NCBI GenBank assembly: GCA_040702975.1 | Contig: CP159990.1 | Location: 2,790,001-2,854,000 of the forward strand | DNA: 64,000 nucleotides | Direction of reading: 5' to 3' | Origin: Roseburia hominis | GTDB lineage: Bacteria; Bacillota; Clostridia; Lachnospirales; Lachnospiraceae | Shown: positions 8,863 through 16,610 of the stretch, piece by piece | Numbering within the stretch: position 1 is the stretch's first letter | Layout: each line of letters begins with the position of its first letter | The notes under the pieces: generated by a model | What the model saw: only the letters and a program-made list of their open reading frames with translations | The model's database searches: none | What the model was told of the DNA's origin: nothing | Made by a program: the position numbers and the translations under genes

Positions 8863-9078
8863 ATACACAGGATAACATGTGATAGTATTCCATATGGTAG
8901 CAAGTGCGCGTTCCTATCCTTTACATTCTACGCATGATAACATGTCATAGCATTCCATCGGGCCTTCACTTAGGTATACCGCGCGCCAAGATGAACGTCC
9001 ACTGGAGTTCACTCGGGTATGCTTGGCAACCAAAATAAGGTCCACTGAATCTAATTTCAGGTATGCATGGCAAACAAA
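8863..9078. repeat. Cluster of dispersed-repeat copies downstream of the cytidylate kinase-like gene
   Basis: No gene in this 430-bp gap. It holds two near-identical 23-bp segments starting GATAACATGT (8871-8893 and 8937-8959) and three degenerate copies of a unit seen elsewhere in the window: a GAACGTCCACTG part, a TTCACTTAGGTATGC part and a TGGCAACAAAA part (around 8963-8980, 8989-9036, 9038-9078). The last copy abuts the terminator at 9079. Confidence 0.7.
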
Positions 9079-9125
9079 AGTCCGGATTTCCCGTCTTGCT
9101 ATCTGCAATGACAAAAATCCGGACT
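9079..9125 (-). terminator. Intrinsic terminator of the cytidylate kinase-like gene
   Basis: 11-bp perfect stem AGTCCGGATTT/AAATCCGGACT. On the minus strand it is followed by TTTTGTTTGCC, which is also the beginning of the dispersed repeat. Confidence 0.75.
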
Positions 9126-9250
9126 CAAGTTTCACTCTTAACTTTTCACGTAACTCTCACTGTCTTACTATTTTTATAAAGCAGCCAAAAGTATCAGTAC
9201 AACATTTCACAAATAACTATACCAAATTGCTTGCCTGCTTTCCTTTCTGA

Positions 9251-9874
9251 TTATTCAGAAAACCGTACCTTAATATAAGCCTTGATCTCTTCCACACATT
9301 TTTCAAAGCCCAGCTTACCGCTGTTCAGGCACAAATCGTAATTTCGCGCATCCGTCCATTCCCGCCCTGTATAGTGCTTATAAAAATCTGCACGATACCG
9401 GTCTGTCTTTGCGATAAACTTCTCCATCTCAGCAGTCGTCATGCTGTTTCTCTCCATCGCCCGGGCAAGATTGAACTCAGCCGAAGCATGAACAAACACA
9501 CTGACAACATTCTGATAATCCTTCAAGACAAAGTCCGCCGCACGTCCTATGATAACACAACTCTCCGTTTCCGCAAGATGTTTGATGATCTTCGCCTGAT
9601 AATTGAACAGATTCTTCGCCGATACAAAATCCTTACTCTCCGGCGGAATCAGATCTCCTGTATACACATCCGTGGTCATTCTGAGCAGGGGGCTGTTTCT
9701 GAGCTTCTCGTCGACCTGTCTGAAAAGCTGCTCACTGATTCCACTCTCCTCCGACGCCATTTTAAGAAGATTGCTGCCGTAACACGGGATTCCAAGATCC
9801 TTCGCCAGCATCTCACCTACTGTCTTACCGCCGCTCCCATACTGTCTTGCAACTGTAATCACAATATTTTTCAT
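9251..9874 (-). CDS. Cytidylate kinase-like family protein
   Basis: A 207-residue P-loop kinase of the cytidylate-kinase-like family: ITVARQYGSGGKTVGEMLAKDL is the modified Walker A region, followed by GIPCYGSNLLKMASEESG. CVIIGRAADFVL and VFVHASAEFNLARAM are the later conserved blocks. These proteins resemble Cmk but are widespread extra copies in Clostridia, often beside transporters or regulators, and their substrate is uncertain. The start was placed at the ATG at 9872-9874, with AGGAGG 8 nt upstream; a GTG one codon earlier is possible. It follows livF with 12 bp between the genes and probably shares the liv transcript. Confidence 0.8.
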   Translation of the reverse strand: MKNIVITVARQYGSGGKTVGEMLAKDLGIPCYGSNLLKMASEESGISEQLFRQVDEKLRNSPLLRMTTDVYTGDLIPPESKDFVSAKNLFNYQAKIIKHLAETESCVIIGRAADFVLKDYQNVVSVFVHASAEFNLARAMERNSMTTAEMEKFIAKTDRYRADFYKHYTGREWTDARNYDLCLNSGKLGFEKCVEEIKAYIKVRFSE

Positions 9875-9886
9875 CACAATCTCCTC

Positions 9887-10597
9887 CTATTCCCCCAGAT
9901 ATGCTTTCTTAATCGAATCATCATTCATCAGTTCTTTTGCATCACCTTCCAGCACGATCTTTCCGGTTTCCAGGACATAAGCCCTGTCTGCAATAGAAAG
10001 TGCTTTCTTTGCATTCTGCTCCACCAGAAGAACTGTAGTTCCTCCCTCGCTCACTTCGCGGATAATATCAAAAATCTCGTTGACAAAAATCGGAGAAAGT
10101 CCCATGGACGGCTCATCCATCACGATGATCTTCGGGTGCGACATCAGTGCGCGCCCCATGGCAAGCATCTGCTGTTCTCCTCCGCTAAGCGTACCCGCGA
10201 GCTGATTCTTTCTTTCCTTCAGACGTGGGAATCTCTTATAAACCATCTCCAGCGTCTTTGCAATCTCATCTTTGTCTTTTCTGGTATATGCGCCCATTTT
10301 CAGATTCTCATATACCGTAAGCTCCGCAAATACCCGTCGTCCTTCCGGCACATGTGCCATTCCCAAAGAAACAATCTTATGCGCCGGAACCTTGGTAATA
10401 TCTTTTCCTTCAAACAGCACGGTACCTTTCTTAGGTGAAAGCAGCCCGGTAATCGTGTGCAAAGTAGTGGTCTTTCCGGCTCCGTTGGCTCCAATCAGGG
10501 CAATAACCTCCCCTTCATTTACTTCAAAAGAGATTCCTTTGATTGCCTGAATCATACCGTAAAATACTTCAATATCCTTTACTTCAAGCATTGCCAT
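9887..10597 (-). CDS. livF: Branched-chain amino-acid ABC transporter ATPase LivF
   Basis: A 236-residue cytoplasmic ATP-binding subunit of a HAAT-type importer for leucine, isoleucine and valine. It carries Walker A GANGAGKTT, the LivF-typical HVPEGRRVFAELTV, signature LSGGEQQMLAMGRAL, Walker B IIVMDEPSMGL and the switch His in LLVEQNAKKAL. It is the last transporter gene of livK-H-M-G-F on the minus strand, 13 bp after livG. A GGAGG site precedes the ATG at 10597. Confidence 0.96.
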   Translation of the reverse strand: MAMLEVKDIEVFYGMIQAIKGISFEVNEGEVIALIGANGAGKTTTLHTITGLLSPKKGTVLFEGKDITKVPAHKIVSLGMAHVPEGRRVFAELTVYENLKMGAYTRKDKDEIAKTLEMVYKRFPRLKERKNQLAGTLSGGEQQMLAMGRALMSHPKIIVMDEPSMGLSPIFVNEIFDIIREVSEGGTTVLLVEQNAKKALSIADRAYVLETGKIVLEGDAKELMNDDSIKKAYLGE

Positions 10598-10610
10598 TTT
10601 CCCATTCCTC

Positions 10611-11369
10611 CTATTCGCCCAGATATGCCTTGATTACTTCCGGATTATTCAGAACATCCGCTGTATCCCCTTCGGCCAGAACCTCACCGAAATTCAGCAC
10701 GGTAAGCTTCTCGCAAATACCGGATACCAGCTTCATATCATGCTCGATCAGAAGAATCGTCATGTCGAATTTGTCCCGCACAAAACGTATGGTCTTCATC
10801 AGTTCCTGGGTTTCATTCGGATTCATGCCGGCAGCAGGCTCATCTAAAAGCAAAAGTTTGGGCTTCGTCGCCAGTGCACGGGTAATCTCCAACTCCCTTT
10901 GTTTTCCATAGGGAAGGTTCGACGCCAATGTCTGCGCATCATTATGGAGATCAAACACTTCCAGAAGCTCCATGGCCTTCTCATTCATTTCTTTTTCGAC
11001 TTTATAATATTTCGGAAGGCGGAAAATTCCTTCCAGAGTAGAGTATGGATAATGATTATGCAGACCTGCTTTTACATTATCCAGTACTGTAAGATCCTTA
11101 AACAACCGAATATTCTGGAATGTACGGGCAATCCCTGCCTTATTAATATCAATCGTCTTCTTTCCTACAATACTCTCCCCGTCCAGCTTTATGATTCCCT
11201 CATCCGGACGGTATACTCCGGTAAGCAGGTTAAAAATTGTCGTCTTTCCTGCACCGTTCGGTCCGATCAGCCCGTAGAGGCAGCCTTTTTCAATCTCCAA
11301 ATGAAATTCATTTACAGCTCGCAGACCGCCAAAGGAGATTCCTAAGTTCTTCACTTCCAATAATGCCAT
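10611..11369 (-). CDS. livG: Branched-chain amino-acid ABC transporter ATPase LivG
   Basis: A 252-residue second ATPase subunit of the same importer. Walker A GPNGAGKTT, ARTFQNIRLFKDLTVLDNV (the LivG-specific Q-loop block), a degenerate signature LPYGKQRELEITRAL, Walker B LLLLDEPAAGMNP and H-loop LLIEHDMKLV are present in order. It sits between livM and livF with short gaps, in one operon. It pairs with LivF as the heterodimeric motor. Confidence 0.96.
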   Translation of the reverse strand: MALLEVKNLGISFGGLRAVNEFHLEIEKGCLYGLIGPNGAGKTTIFNLLTGVYRPDEGIIKLDGESIVGKKTIDINKAGIARTFQNIRLFKDLTVLDNVKAGLHNHYPYSTLEGIFRLPKYYKVEKEMNEKAMELLEVFDLHNDAQTLASNLPYGKQRELEITRALATKPKLLLLDEPAAGMNPNETQELMKTIRFVRDKFDMTILLIEHDMKLVSGICEKLTVLNFGEVLAEGDTADVLNNPEVIKAYLGE

Positions 11370-11372
11370 AAC

Positions 11373-12443
11373 CTATGCCGCCTCCTTCGTATTTTTCTTT
11401 CTGCTGCTTCTTAACTTCGCCGTATATTTTTCCCGCCACTCAACGGCCTTCGGACTCCAGTTAAAGAGCATCATAATGATAAGGACCACTGCGTAAATCA
11501 ACATACGATAATCGTTGAGGCCACGCAGAAGCTCCGGCAGCAGGGTCAGAACGATCGCTGCCAGAATAGAGCCGCGAATATTTCCGATTCCGCCAAGCAC
11601 CACGAATACCAGAATCATAATAGACATATTATATCCAAAGTTCTTCGGCTGTGCCGTCAGAGTCGCCAGATTATGTGCATAAATGACTCCTGCAACTCCT
11701 GCAAGCGCCGCTGAAATCGAAAACGCCATCAACTTATACTTGGTAATATTAATTCCAATAGACTCCGCCGCGATACGATTGTCACGTATCGCCATAATCG
11801 CACGTCCGCTCCGTGAATAAATCAGATTCTGCACGATAAACAGTGTGATCAGGATCAGGATTACTCCCACCGTAAAGGTGGAATCCTTCGGTGTTCCCGT
11901 GATTCCCTGCGGTCCGTTAATGATAATCTTTCCTCCCTCTTCAAGTCCAAGAGAAAGAGAGTCCTTCGTGGAAAAATGAAAACCGGCCGAATCCTTCCCG
12001 ATAAATAATATATTTACCACGTTCTTAATAATTTCTCCAAATGCCAGAGTAACGATCGCCAGGTAATCGCCCTTCAGGCGCAGAACCGGAATTCCGATCA
12101 GTATACCGCATATTCCCGCACAGACCGCGCCAATCAGAAGTGCAAGAAAATACCTTACGCCTGCTGTCGGAATTACTTCGACCATGCATTTTGAGAAAAA
12201 CGCACTGGTAAACGCTCCCACACACATAAATCCGGCGTGTCCAAGGCTGAGTTCTCCTAAAATCCCGACCGTGAGATTTAAGGATACTGCCAGGATTACA
12301 TAGGCGCAAAGCGGCACCAAAAGTCCTTTCAGAAGACTGGAAATGCTGCCCGTCATCACCAGGACCTGTGCAACTATATAAATTCCAATCACCATCAAAT
12401 ATGTAATCAGATTATTCCGTGTTATTTTATTCATCTTCTTCAT
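11373..12443 (-). CDS. livM: Branched-chain amino-acid ABC transporter permease LivM
   Basis: A 356-residue membrane permease with about ten hydrophobic segments. The diagnostic LivM stretches are LTVGILGELSLGHAGFMCVG and LRLKGDYLAIVTLAFGEI (coupling-helix region). The ATG at 12441-12443 has GGTGG 5 nt upstream; a GTG three codons earlier directly follows the livH stop. The C-terminus is basic (KYTAKLRSSRKKN), consistent with the inside-positive rule. It forms the membrane pore with LivH. Confidence 0.95.
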   Translation of the reverse strand: MKKMNKITRNNLITYLMVIGIYIVAQVLVMTGSISSLLKGLLVPLCAYVILAVSLNLTVGILGELSLGHAGFMCVGAFTSAFFSKCMVEVIPTAGVRYFLALLIGAVCAGICGILIGIPVLRLKGDYLAIVTLAFGEIIKNVVNILFIGKDSAGFHFSTKDSLSLGLEEGGKIIINGPQGITGTPKDSTFTVGVILILITLFIVQNLIYSRSGRAIMAIRDNRIAAESIGINITKYKLMAFSISAALAGVAGVIYAHNLATLTAQPKNFGYNMSIMILVFVVLGGIGNIRGSILAAIVLTLLPELLRGLNDYRMLIYAVVLIIMMLFNWSPKAVEWREKYTAKLRSSRKKNTKEAA

Positions 12444-12452
12444 GCCGTCCAC

Positions 12453-13337
12453 CTACACTTTCTCCTGAATGTTCTTACCAAAAATTCCAGTAGGCTTCAC
12501 GATCAATACCACGATCAACACACCGAATACAATGGCGTCCGCAATCTGCGATGAAATATAGGCTTTTCCAAAAATCTCGATCACGCCCAGGAGAATTCCT
12601 CCAATCATCGCCCCCGGAATAGAACCGATTCCGCCAAATACCGCCGCAACGAATGCCTTGATACCAGGCATAGCTCCTGTATAAGGGGTCAGTGTCGGGT
12701 AAGCTGAACATAAAAGTGCTCCCGCAACTGCCGCCAGCGCAGAGCCAATGGCAAATGTAAGCGCGATCGTCGCATTCACATTGATTCCCATAAGCTGCGC
12801 CGCCCCCTTATCCTCGGATACCGCGCGCATCGCCTGTCCTGCCTTAGTCTTCCTGATAAAAAGCGTCAGCCCCACCATGATCACAATACAGGAAATAATC
12901 GTTACGATCGTCTCTCCGGAAATAGTAAGCTGACCATCAGCCAGCTTAATGGCCGGCACCGAAACAACCGACGTAAAAGACTTTGTGTTTGCCCCAAAAA
13001 TCAAAAGCGCCACGTTCTGAAGCAAATAGCTCACGCCAATAGCTGTAATAAGAACCGCCAGAGATGAAGATGCATTTCTAAGCGGTCTGTATGCAATCCT
13101 CTCAATCGCAACTCCAAGTATGGTACAAAAAACAACTGCGATTAGCACCGCCACTACTGGTGGCATACCTGCCCCGGTAACCGCCAGCAGCACTACATAT
13201 GCACCAATCATAATCACATCTCCGTGTGCGAAATTCAGCATCTTGGCAATTCCATAAACCATAGTATAGCCAAGTGCAATGATCGCATAGACGCTTCCCA
13301 GACTGATACCATTAATCAAATAAGATACAAAGCTCAT
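12453..13337 (-). CDS. livH: Branched-chain amino-acid ABC transporter permease LivH
   Basis: A 294-residue membrane permease. The N-terminus INGISLGSVYAIIALGYTMV followed by YGIAKMLNFAHGDVIMIGA is the LivH signature, with GAALLMGINVNATIA-type coupling sequence in the middle and a final VLIVKPTGIFG. It has eight to nine predicted membrane segments. It is 9 bp upstream of livM. The 236-bp gap before it holds a hairpin terminator after livK (13530-13564), so livK is probably made in excess over the membrane genes, as is common for binding proteins. Confidence 0.95.
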   Translation of the reverse strand: MSFVSYLINGISLGSVYAIIALGYTMVYGIAKMLNFAHGDVIMIGAYVVLLAVTGAGMPPVVAVLIAVVFCTILGVAIERIAYRPLRNASSSLAVLITAIGVSYLLQNVALLIFGANTKSFTSVVSVPAIKLADGQLTISGETIVTIISCIVIMVGLTLFIRKTKAGQAMRAVSEDKGAAQLMGINVNATIALTFAIGSALAAVAGALLCSAYPTLTPYTGAMPGIKAFVAAVFGGIGSIPGAMIGGILLGVIEIFGKAYISSQIADAIVFGVLIVVLIVKPTGIFGKNIQEKV

Positions 13338-13503
13338 TCCTATCCCCCAATTCCTTTTATATTGATGTCATCCCCCGCATTTTCACTTCAAACTCCGAAT
13401 CAAAAACTTCTTTACCTGCGGACTATTATGAATATTATACCTCAATGTATCATGTATTCCAACTACTTATTAAGTATATATCAAAATCAAGGTCTGCCGC
13501 ATC

Positions 13504-13529
13504 TTATTTCAAGTATGCATGGCAACAAA
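13504..13529. repeat. Copy of the terminator-associated dispersed repeat
   Basis: TTATTTCAAGTATGCATGGC followed by AACAAAA matches the copies at 9053-9078 and 30811-30836; it directly abuts the livK terminator. Confidence 0.6.
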
Positions 13530-13564
13530 AACAGAAGGCTATCCGACACAGATAACCTCCTGTT
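13530..13564 (-). terminator. Terminator or processing hairpin between livK and livH
   Basis: AACAGAAGGCTATC pairs with GATAACCTCCTGTT (one bulge/mismatch); on the minus strand it is followed by TTTTTGTTGCC. Because livHMGF lie beyond it on the same strand it must be partly read through, or livH has its own promoter. Confidence 0.65.
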
Positions 13565-13573
13565 TAAATAAAC

Positions 13574-14740
13574 CTACTCTACAACTGCATAGTCACCATC
13601 AGCAATCTTAACAACCATCGGTGCCTTGCTCGGCTCTCCGCTTGCTTCCCATTTCAGGCCTTTTGCGGTCACACCGTCAATTGTAATCTCAACCATAGCG
13701 CCCTTCAGTGCGTCACATACATCAGACGATTCCATATCTGCTTTTACATCAGCTTTCTCCATTGCTGCTTTAATTGCGTAAACTCCATCATACGCATCTG
13801 CTGCAAACTGGTTCGGAGTATGTCCATATTTATCCTGGAAGTCTTTAACGAACTTCTGTATCGTCTCATCTGTTGAGGTCGGTGTAAACGGGCTCAGGAA
13901 TAACAGATTGTTTGCCAGGTCTGCTTCAAATCCTTCTACACCCAGAATACCGTCCATACCGTCACATCCGAAGAAAATCGGGCTAAAGCTCATACCTGCA
14001 GCCTGCTTAAGTACCAGAGCCGCCTCTGAATAATAGAACGGAAGGAATACCAGCTCAGCTCCTGCATCTTTTGCCTTCTGAAGCTGTACGGAGAAATCCG
14101 TCTTGCTCTCGCCTGTGAACTGCTCTGCCGCTACGATCTCGATATTCTGATTCTTTGCTTCCTTTACAAAAGCTTCGTAAATGCCGCTTGAATATACATC
14201 TGAGCTATCGTAAATGACAGCAACCTTTTTTGCGATTCCATTCTCACCAATATATTTTGCAGACTCAAGTCCCTGCATCGGGTCTGAGAAACATACACGG
14301 AATGCATTATCATACTGTACGCACTCTACTGCAGTTCCTGACGGTGTCAAAAGGAACATATTATCTGACTGGGCAACCTCGCCTACCGCTACACACGGTG
14401 CAGACGTTACTGTTCCGAGAAGTGCCTGCATTCCCCAGTCCTTCAGAGTATTATAGGCGTTGACTGCTTTCTCAGCGTCATTCTCGTCATCCTGAAAATC
14501 AAATTCAACCTGACAGCCATTGATTCCGCCTGCCTCATTAATTTCAGCAACTGCAAGCTCTGCTCCATCTTTTACTGCCTGTCCGTAAACAGCCGCGCCA
14601 CCAGTCACAGGACCGATTCCGCCAATCTTGATCTTATCACTGCCACCTTCACTTTTTTCCTTGGAGCCGCAACCGGCAACAAGGGTCACTGCCATAGCTG
14701 CCACTAAAGCAACTGACAATATTTTTTTCATCTTTCTCAT
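13574..14740 (-). CDS. livK: Branched-chain amino-acid ABC transporter substrate-binding lipoprotein LivK
   Basis: A 388-residue extracytoplasmic receptor anchored as a lipoprotein. The signal peptide KILSVALVAAMAVTLVAGC ends in the lipobox LVAGC. The mature part is a Peripla_BP_6 (type I periplasmic binding) domain with IKIGGIGPVTGGAAVYGQAV near the start and NQFAADAYDGVYAIK near the end. GGGAGG lies 8 nt before the ATG. Upstream are a TTGACA-17-TAATAT promoter and an 18-bp palindrome shared with ilvN. Specificity for branched-chain amino acids is inferred from the intact livKHMGF operon. Confidence 0.95.
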   Translation of the reverse strand: MRKMKKILSVALVAAMAVTLVAGCGSKEKSEGGSDKIKIGGIGPVTGGAAVYGQAVKDGAELAVAEINEAGGINGCQVEFDFQDDENDAEKAVNAYNTLKDWGMQALLGTVTSAPCVAVGEVAQSDNMFLLTPSGTAVECVQYDNAFRVCFSDPMQGLESAKYIGENGIAKKVAVIYDSSDVYSSGIYEAFVKEAKNQNIEIVAAEQFTGESKTDFSVQLQKAKDAGAELVFLPFYYSEAALVLKQAAGMSFSPIFFGCDGMDGILGVEGFEADLANNLLFLSPFTPTSTDETIQKFVKDFQDKYGHTPNQFAADAYDGVYAIKAAMEKADVKADMESSDVCDALKGAMVEITIDGVTAKGLKWEASGEPSKAPMVVKIADGDYAVVE

Positions 14741-14759
14741 TGTTTTAACCTCCCGAAAA

Positions 14760-14777
14760 AACAGATTGCGCTCTGTT
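14760..14777. promoter_or_regulatory. 18-bp palindrome in the livK leader (candidate operator)
   Basis: The minus strand reads AACAGAGCGCAATCTGTT, 16 of 18 bases identical to the element before ilvN (443-460). It lies 19 nt before the livK ATG and just downstream of the -10 box, then runs into TTTTTT. Confidence 0.55.
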
Positions 14778-14793
14778 ATTTATATACTTAGCA

Positions 14794-14822
14794 ATATTAC
14801 ACGAATTTTTGATATATGTCAA
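14794..14822 (-). promoter_or_regulatory. Promoter of the liv operon
   Basis: TTGACA, 17-bp spacer, TAATAT on the minus strand, about 55 bp upstream of the livK start. Confidence 0.75.
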
Positions 14823-14909
14823 GCAATTCTTTCATTTCTTTGCAATTTAGTTACTTGTAATCCGAAATTCCACCTTGGGGTGGAATTTAATCCTTCCATT
14901 CGAATAGTG

Positions 14910-14930
14910 GAATTTACTTTTTCAATTCAC
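14910..14930. repeat. 21-bp dispersed repeat, copy 1
   Basis: GAATTTACTTTTTCAATTCA plus one base is repeated exactly at 41466-41486, and the 30 bp before it are also related. GAATT/AATTC ends can pair. The function is unknown. Confidence 0.5.
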
Positions 14931-14997
14931 CAATTTAATCTTATTATACTTCACGTCCACTCACATTAAATTTTGCATTAGATTTTTGCACTGTATA

Positions 14998-15026
14998 TTG
15001 CAAACTATTTTTGCATATGCTATAAT
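14998..15026 (+). promoter_or_regulatory. Promoter of a small plus-strand RNA
   Basis: TTGCAA, exactly 17 bp, TATAAT. It is followed 45 bp later by a strong intrinsic terminator and no open frame, so it should make a short non-coding RNA. Confidence 0.7.
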
Positions 15027-15032
15027 GCCAGC

Positions 15033-15108
15033 AGGCAAAAAGAAGTCAGTAGTCCATACAGGACGACAACGAAAAGCCCCAGTGTGCCAGCACTGGGGCT
15101 TTTCTATT
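15033..15108 (+). ncRNA. Candidate antisense antitoxin RNA (RNAII-like), about 75 nt
   Basis: Predicted between the promoter at 14998-15026 and the terminator at 15072-15103. Two features suggest it controls the small ORF on the opposite strand. Both transcripts end in the same bidirectional terminator, so their 3' ends are complementary. In addition its 5' part (15053-15064, TCCATACAGGAC) is an 11/12 copy of 15237-15248, which spans the start codon of that ORF, so the RNA can pair with the toxin translation start. This is the arrangement described for the Fst/RNAII pair of the enterococcal par locus. Boundaries and function are inferred. Confidence 0.6.
15072..15103. terminator. Bidirectional terminator shared by convergent small transcripts
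   Basis: 13-bp perfect stem AAAAGCCCCAGTG/CACTGGGGCTTTT with a 6-nt loop; T runs on both strands. Confidence 0.85.
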
Positions 15109-15154
15109 CCCTGTTTTGGAATGGTAGGGCTTAAGACCATAGGTCAGTTACCGA

Positions 15155-15241
15155 CTACTTATCGCCATCTAACCATTTGCTAATGAGGTGGCAAACCACA
15201 CCAGCCACAACAGCGACAATAAAAGAAGTCAACATATCCAT
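15155..15241 (-). CDS. Small hydrophobic Fst-like putative type I toxin, 28 aa
   Basis: A 28-codon ORF with a very strong AAGGAGGT site 8 nt before the ATG. It starts MDMLTSFIVAVVAGVV, a single membrane helix, followed by CHLISKWLDGDK, a short charged tail with the W-L-D pattern common in Fst/Ldr-type toxins. A CCTCC segment about 30 nt upstream in the leader could pair with the GGAGG and mask it. It lies between the liv operon and the GGGtGRT gene, transcribed toward the shared terminator at 15072-15103 and opposed by the candidate antisense RNA. No family member was searched; the assignment rests on size, helix, tail and module architecture. Confidence 0.65.
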   Translation of the reverse strand: MDMLTSFIVAVVAGVVCHLISKWLDGDK

Positions 15242-15330
15242 ACAGAACACCTCCTTCCCGTACCTGGTATCGGAGGCGGTAACACACATATTTAATCACG
15301 TTCTCTTCCATACTTCTACAAATTTTGCAT

Positions 15331-15362
15331 AAAAAAGAGGCCTCGGCATCATCGCCAGAGCC
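15331..15362 (-). terminator. Terminator of the GGGtGRT gene
   Basis: On the minus strand GGCTCTGGC-GATGAT-GCCGAGGCC (G-T wobbles and one mismatch in the middle), then TCTTTTTT, 195 bp past the stop codon. Confidence 0.65.
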
Positions 15363-15431
15363 TATACTTGTTCCTCAGAACTAATAAGATCCTTACAGTC
15401 CAATTTCTGATATACGTTCTCCAAAAAATAC

Positions 15432-15493
15432 TGTAGAAGTGTGAGTGTAACAATAATGTAGCAGTGCGGGTGTAGCAGTAATGTAGCAATGTG
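15432..15493. repeat. Short tandem repeat, 25-bp period, about 2.5 copies
   Basis: Units begin TGTAGAAGTGTGAGTG (15432), TGTAGCAGTGCGGGTG (15457) and TGTAGCAATGTG (15482). It lies in the 3' untranslated region of the GGGtGRT gene. No coding capacity. Confidence 0.7.
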
Positions 15494-15555
15494 CCACATT
15501 TTGATACGTTTTACTACTTTCACCCGCACTTCAAATGCCCATTTTAAGCCATTTC

Positions 15556-16566
15556 TTAGAACTTGCCAGCCTTAGCAGCTTCCTCGATGGAAACTGCAAC
15601 AGCAACAGTCATACCAACCATCGGGTTGTTACCTGCGCCGATCAGACCCATCATCTCAACGTGAGCCGGTACGGAAGATGATCCTGCAAACTGAGCGTCA
15701 GAATGCATACGTCCCAGAGTATCGGTCATACCGTAAGAAGCCGGACCAGCCGCCATGTTGTCCGGATGAAGAGTACGTCCTGTACCACCGCCGGATGCAA
15801 CTGAGAAATACTTCTTACCAGCCTCAATACACTCTTTCTTATAAGTACCTGCAACCGGATGCTGGAAACGGGTCGGGTTAGTAGAGTTACCAGTAATGGA
15901 AACATCAACGCCCTCTTTCCACATAATAGCAACGCCCTCACGAACGTCGTTAGCGCCGTAGCAGTTTACTTTAGAACGAAGTCCATCAGAGTAAGCAGTT
16001 CTCTGAACTTCTTTCAGTTCTCCTGTATAGTAATCATATTCTGTTTGAACATACGTGAAACCGTTAATTCTGGAAATAATCTTTGCTGCATCTTTTCCAA
16101 GACCGTTCAGGATAACACGAAGCGGTTTCTGACGTACTTTGTTTGCTTTCTCTGCGATACCGATCGCACCTTCTGCTGCTGCAAAGGATTCATGTCCGGC
16201 AAGGAATGCGAAACAATCTGTATCTTCTTCCAGAAGCATCTTTCCAAGGTTACCATGTCCAAGACCTACTTTTCTCTGGTCTGCAACGGAACCCGGGATA
16301 CAGAAAGCCTGAAGGCCTTCTCCGATTGCTGCTGCTGCATCTGCTGCTCTTGTACAGCCTTTCTTGATCGCGATTGCTGCACCTGTGATATATGCCCAGC
16401 ATGCGTTCTCAAAACAAATCGGCTGAATACCTTTTACCTGATTGTAAACATCAAGGCCTGCGTCTTTTGTAATCTTCTCAGCCTCTTCCAAAGAAGCAAT
16501 GCCATAGCTGTTTAATACTTCATTGATTTTATCAATTCTTCTCTCATATGATTCAAATAAAGCCAT
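15556..16566 (-). CDS. GGGtGRT protein (uncharacterised glycine-rich-motif family)
   Basis: A 336-residue protein named for the motif seen here as VASGGGTGRTLHPDNMAAGP; other conserved blocks are CFENACWAYITGAAIAIKKG, GLGHGNLGKMLLEEDT, LAGHESFAAAEGAIGIAEKA and GAGNNPMVGMTVAVAVSIEE. The family is restricted to anaerobes and its biochemical role is not established. It almost always neighbours an Fe-S-scaffold-like gene, as here (16891-17583), which suggests a joint function in metal or cluster metabolism; that is inference. The ATG at 16566 follows AGGAGGACAAGTAA. It is separated from the scaffold gene by a 122-bp tandem repeat. Confidence 0.85.
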   Translation of the reverse strand: MALFESYERRIDKINEVLNSYGIASLEEAEKITKDAGLDVYNQVKGIQPICFENACWAYITGAAIAIKKGCTRAADAAAAIGEGLQAFCIPGSVADQRKVGLGHGNLGKMLLEEDTDCFAFLAGHESFAAAEGAIGIAEKANKVRQKPLRVILNGLGKDAAKIISRINGFTYVQTEYDYYTGELKEVQRTAYSDGLRSKVNCYGANDVREGVAIMWKEGVDVSITGNSTNPTRFQHPVAGTYKKECIEAGKKYFSVASGGGTGRTLHPDNMAAGPASYGMTDTLGRMHSDAQFAGSSSVPAHVEMMGLIGAGNNPMVGMTVAVAVSIEEAAKAGKF

Positions 16567-16610
16567 TTACTTGTCCTCCTGATATATGAAACGTTACCTT
16601 ACTATGTACT

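Noticed and set aside
8914..9135. A 73-codon minus-strand frame after the kinase-like gene
   Set aside because: Composed entirely of the dispersed-repeat copies and one terminator arm, with no ribosome binding site.
9374..10438. A 354-codon plus-strand open frame opposite the kinase-like gene and livF
   Set aside because: It lies antisense to two well-supported genes, has no ribosome binding site and a histidine/leucine-rich composition typical of shadow frames.
14986..15183. A 65-codon plus-strand ORF over the small-RNA locus
   Set aside because: It starts upstream of the predicted promoter, reads through the strong terminator hairpin, has no ribosome binding site and is antisense to the putative toxin.
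15432..15493. Possible CRISPR array in the 25-bp repeat
   Set aside because: The units are directly abutting and degenerate, with no unique spacers and no cas genes nearby.
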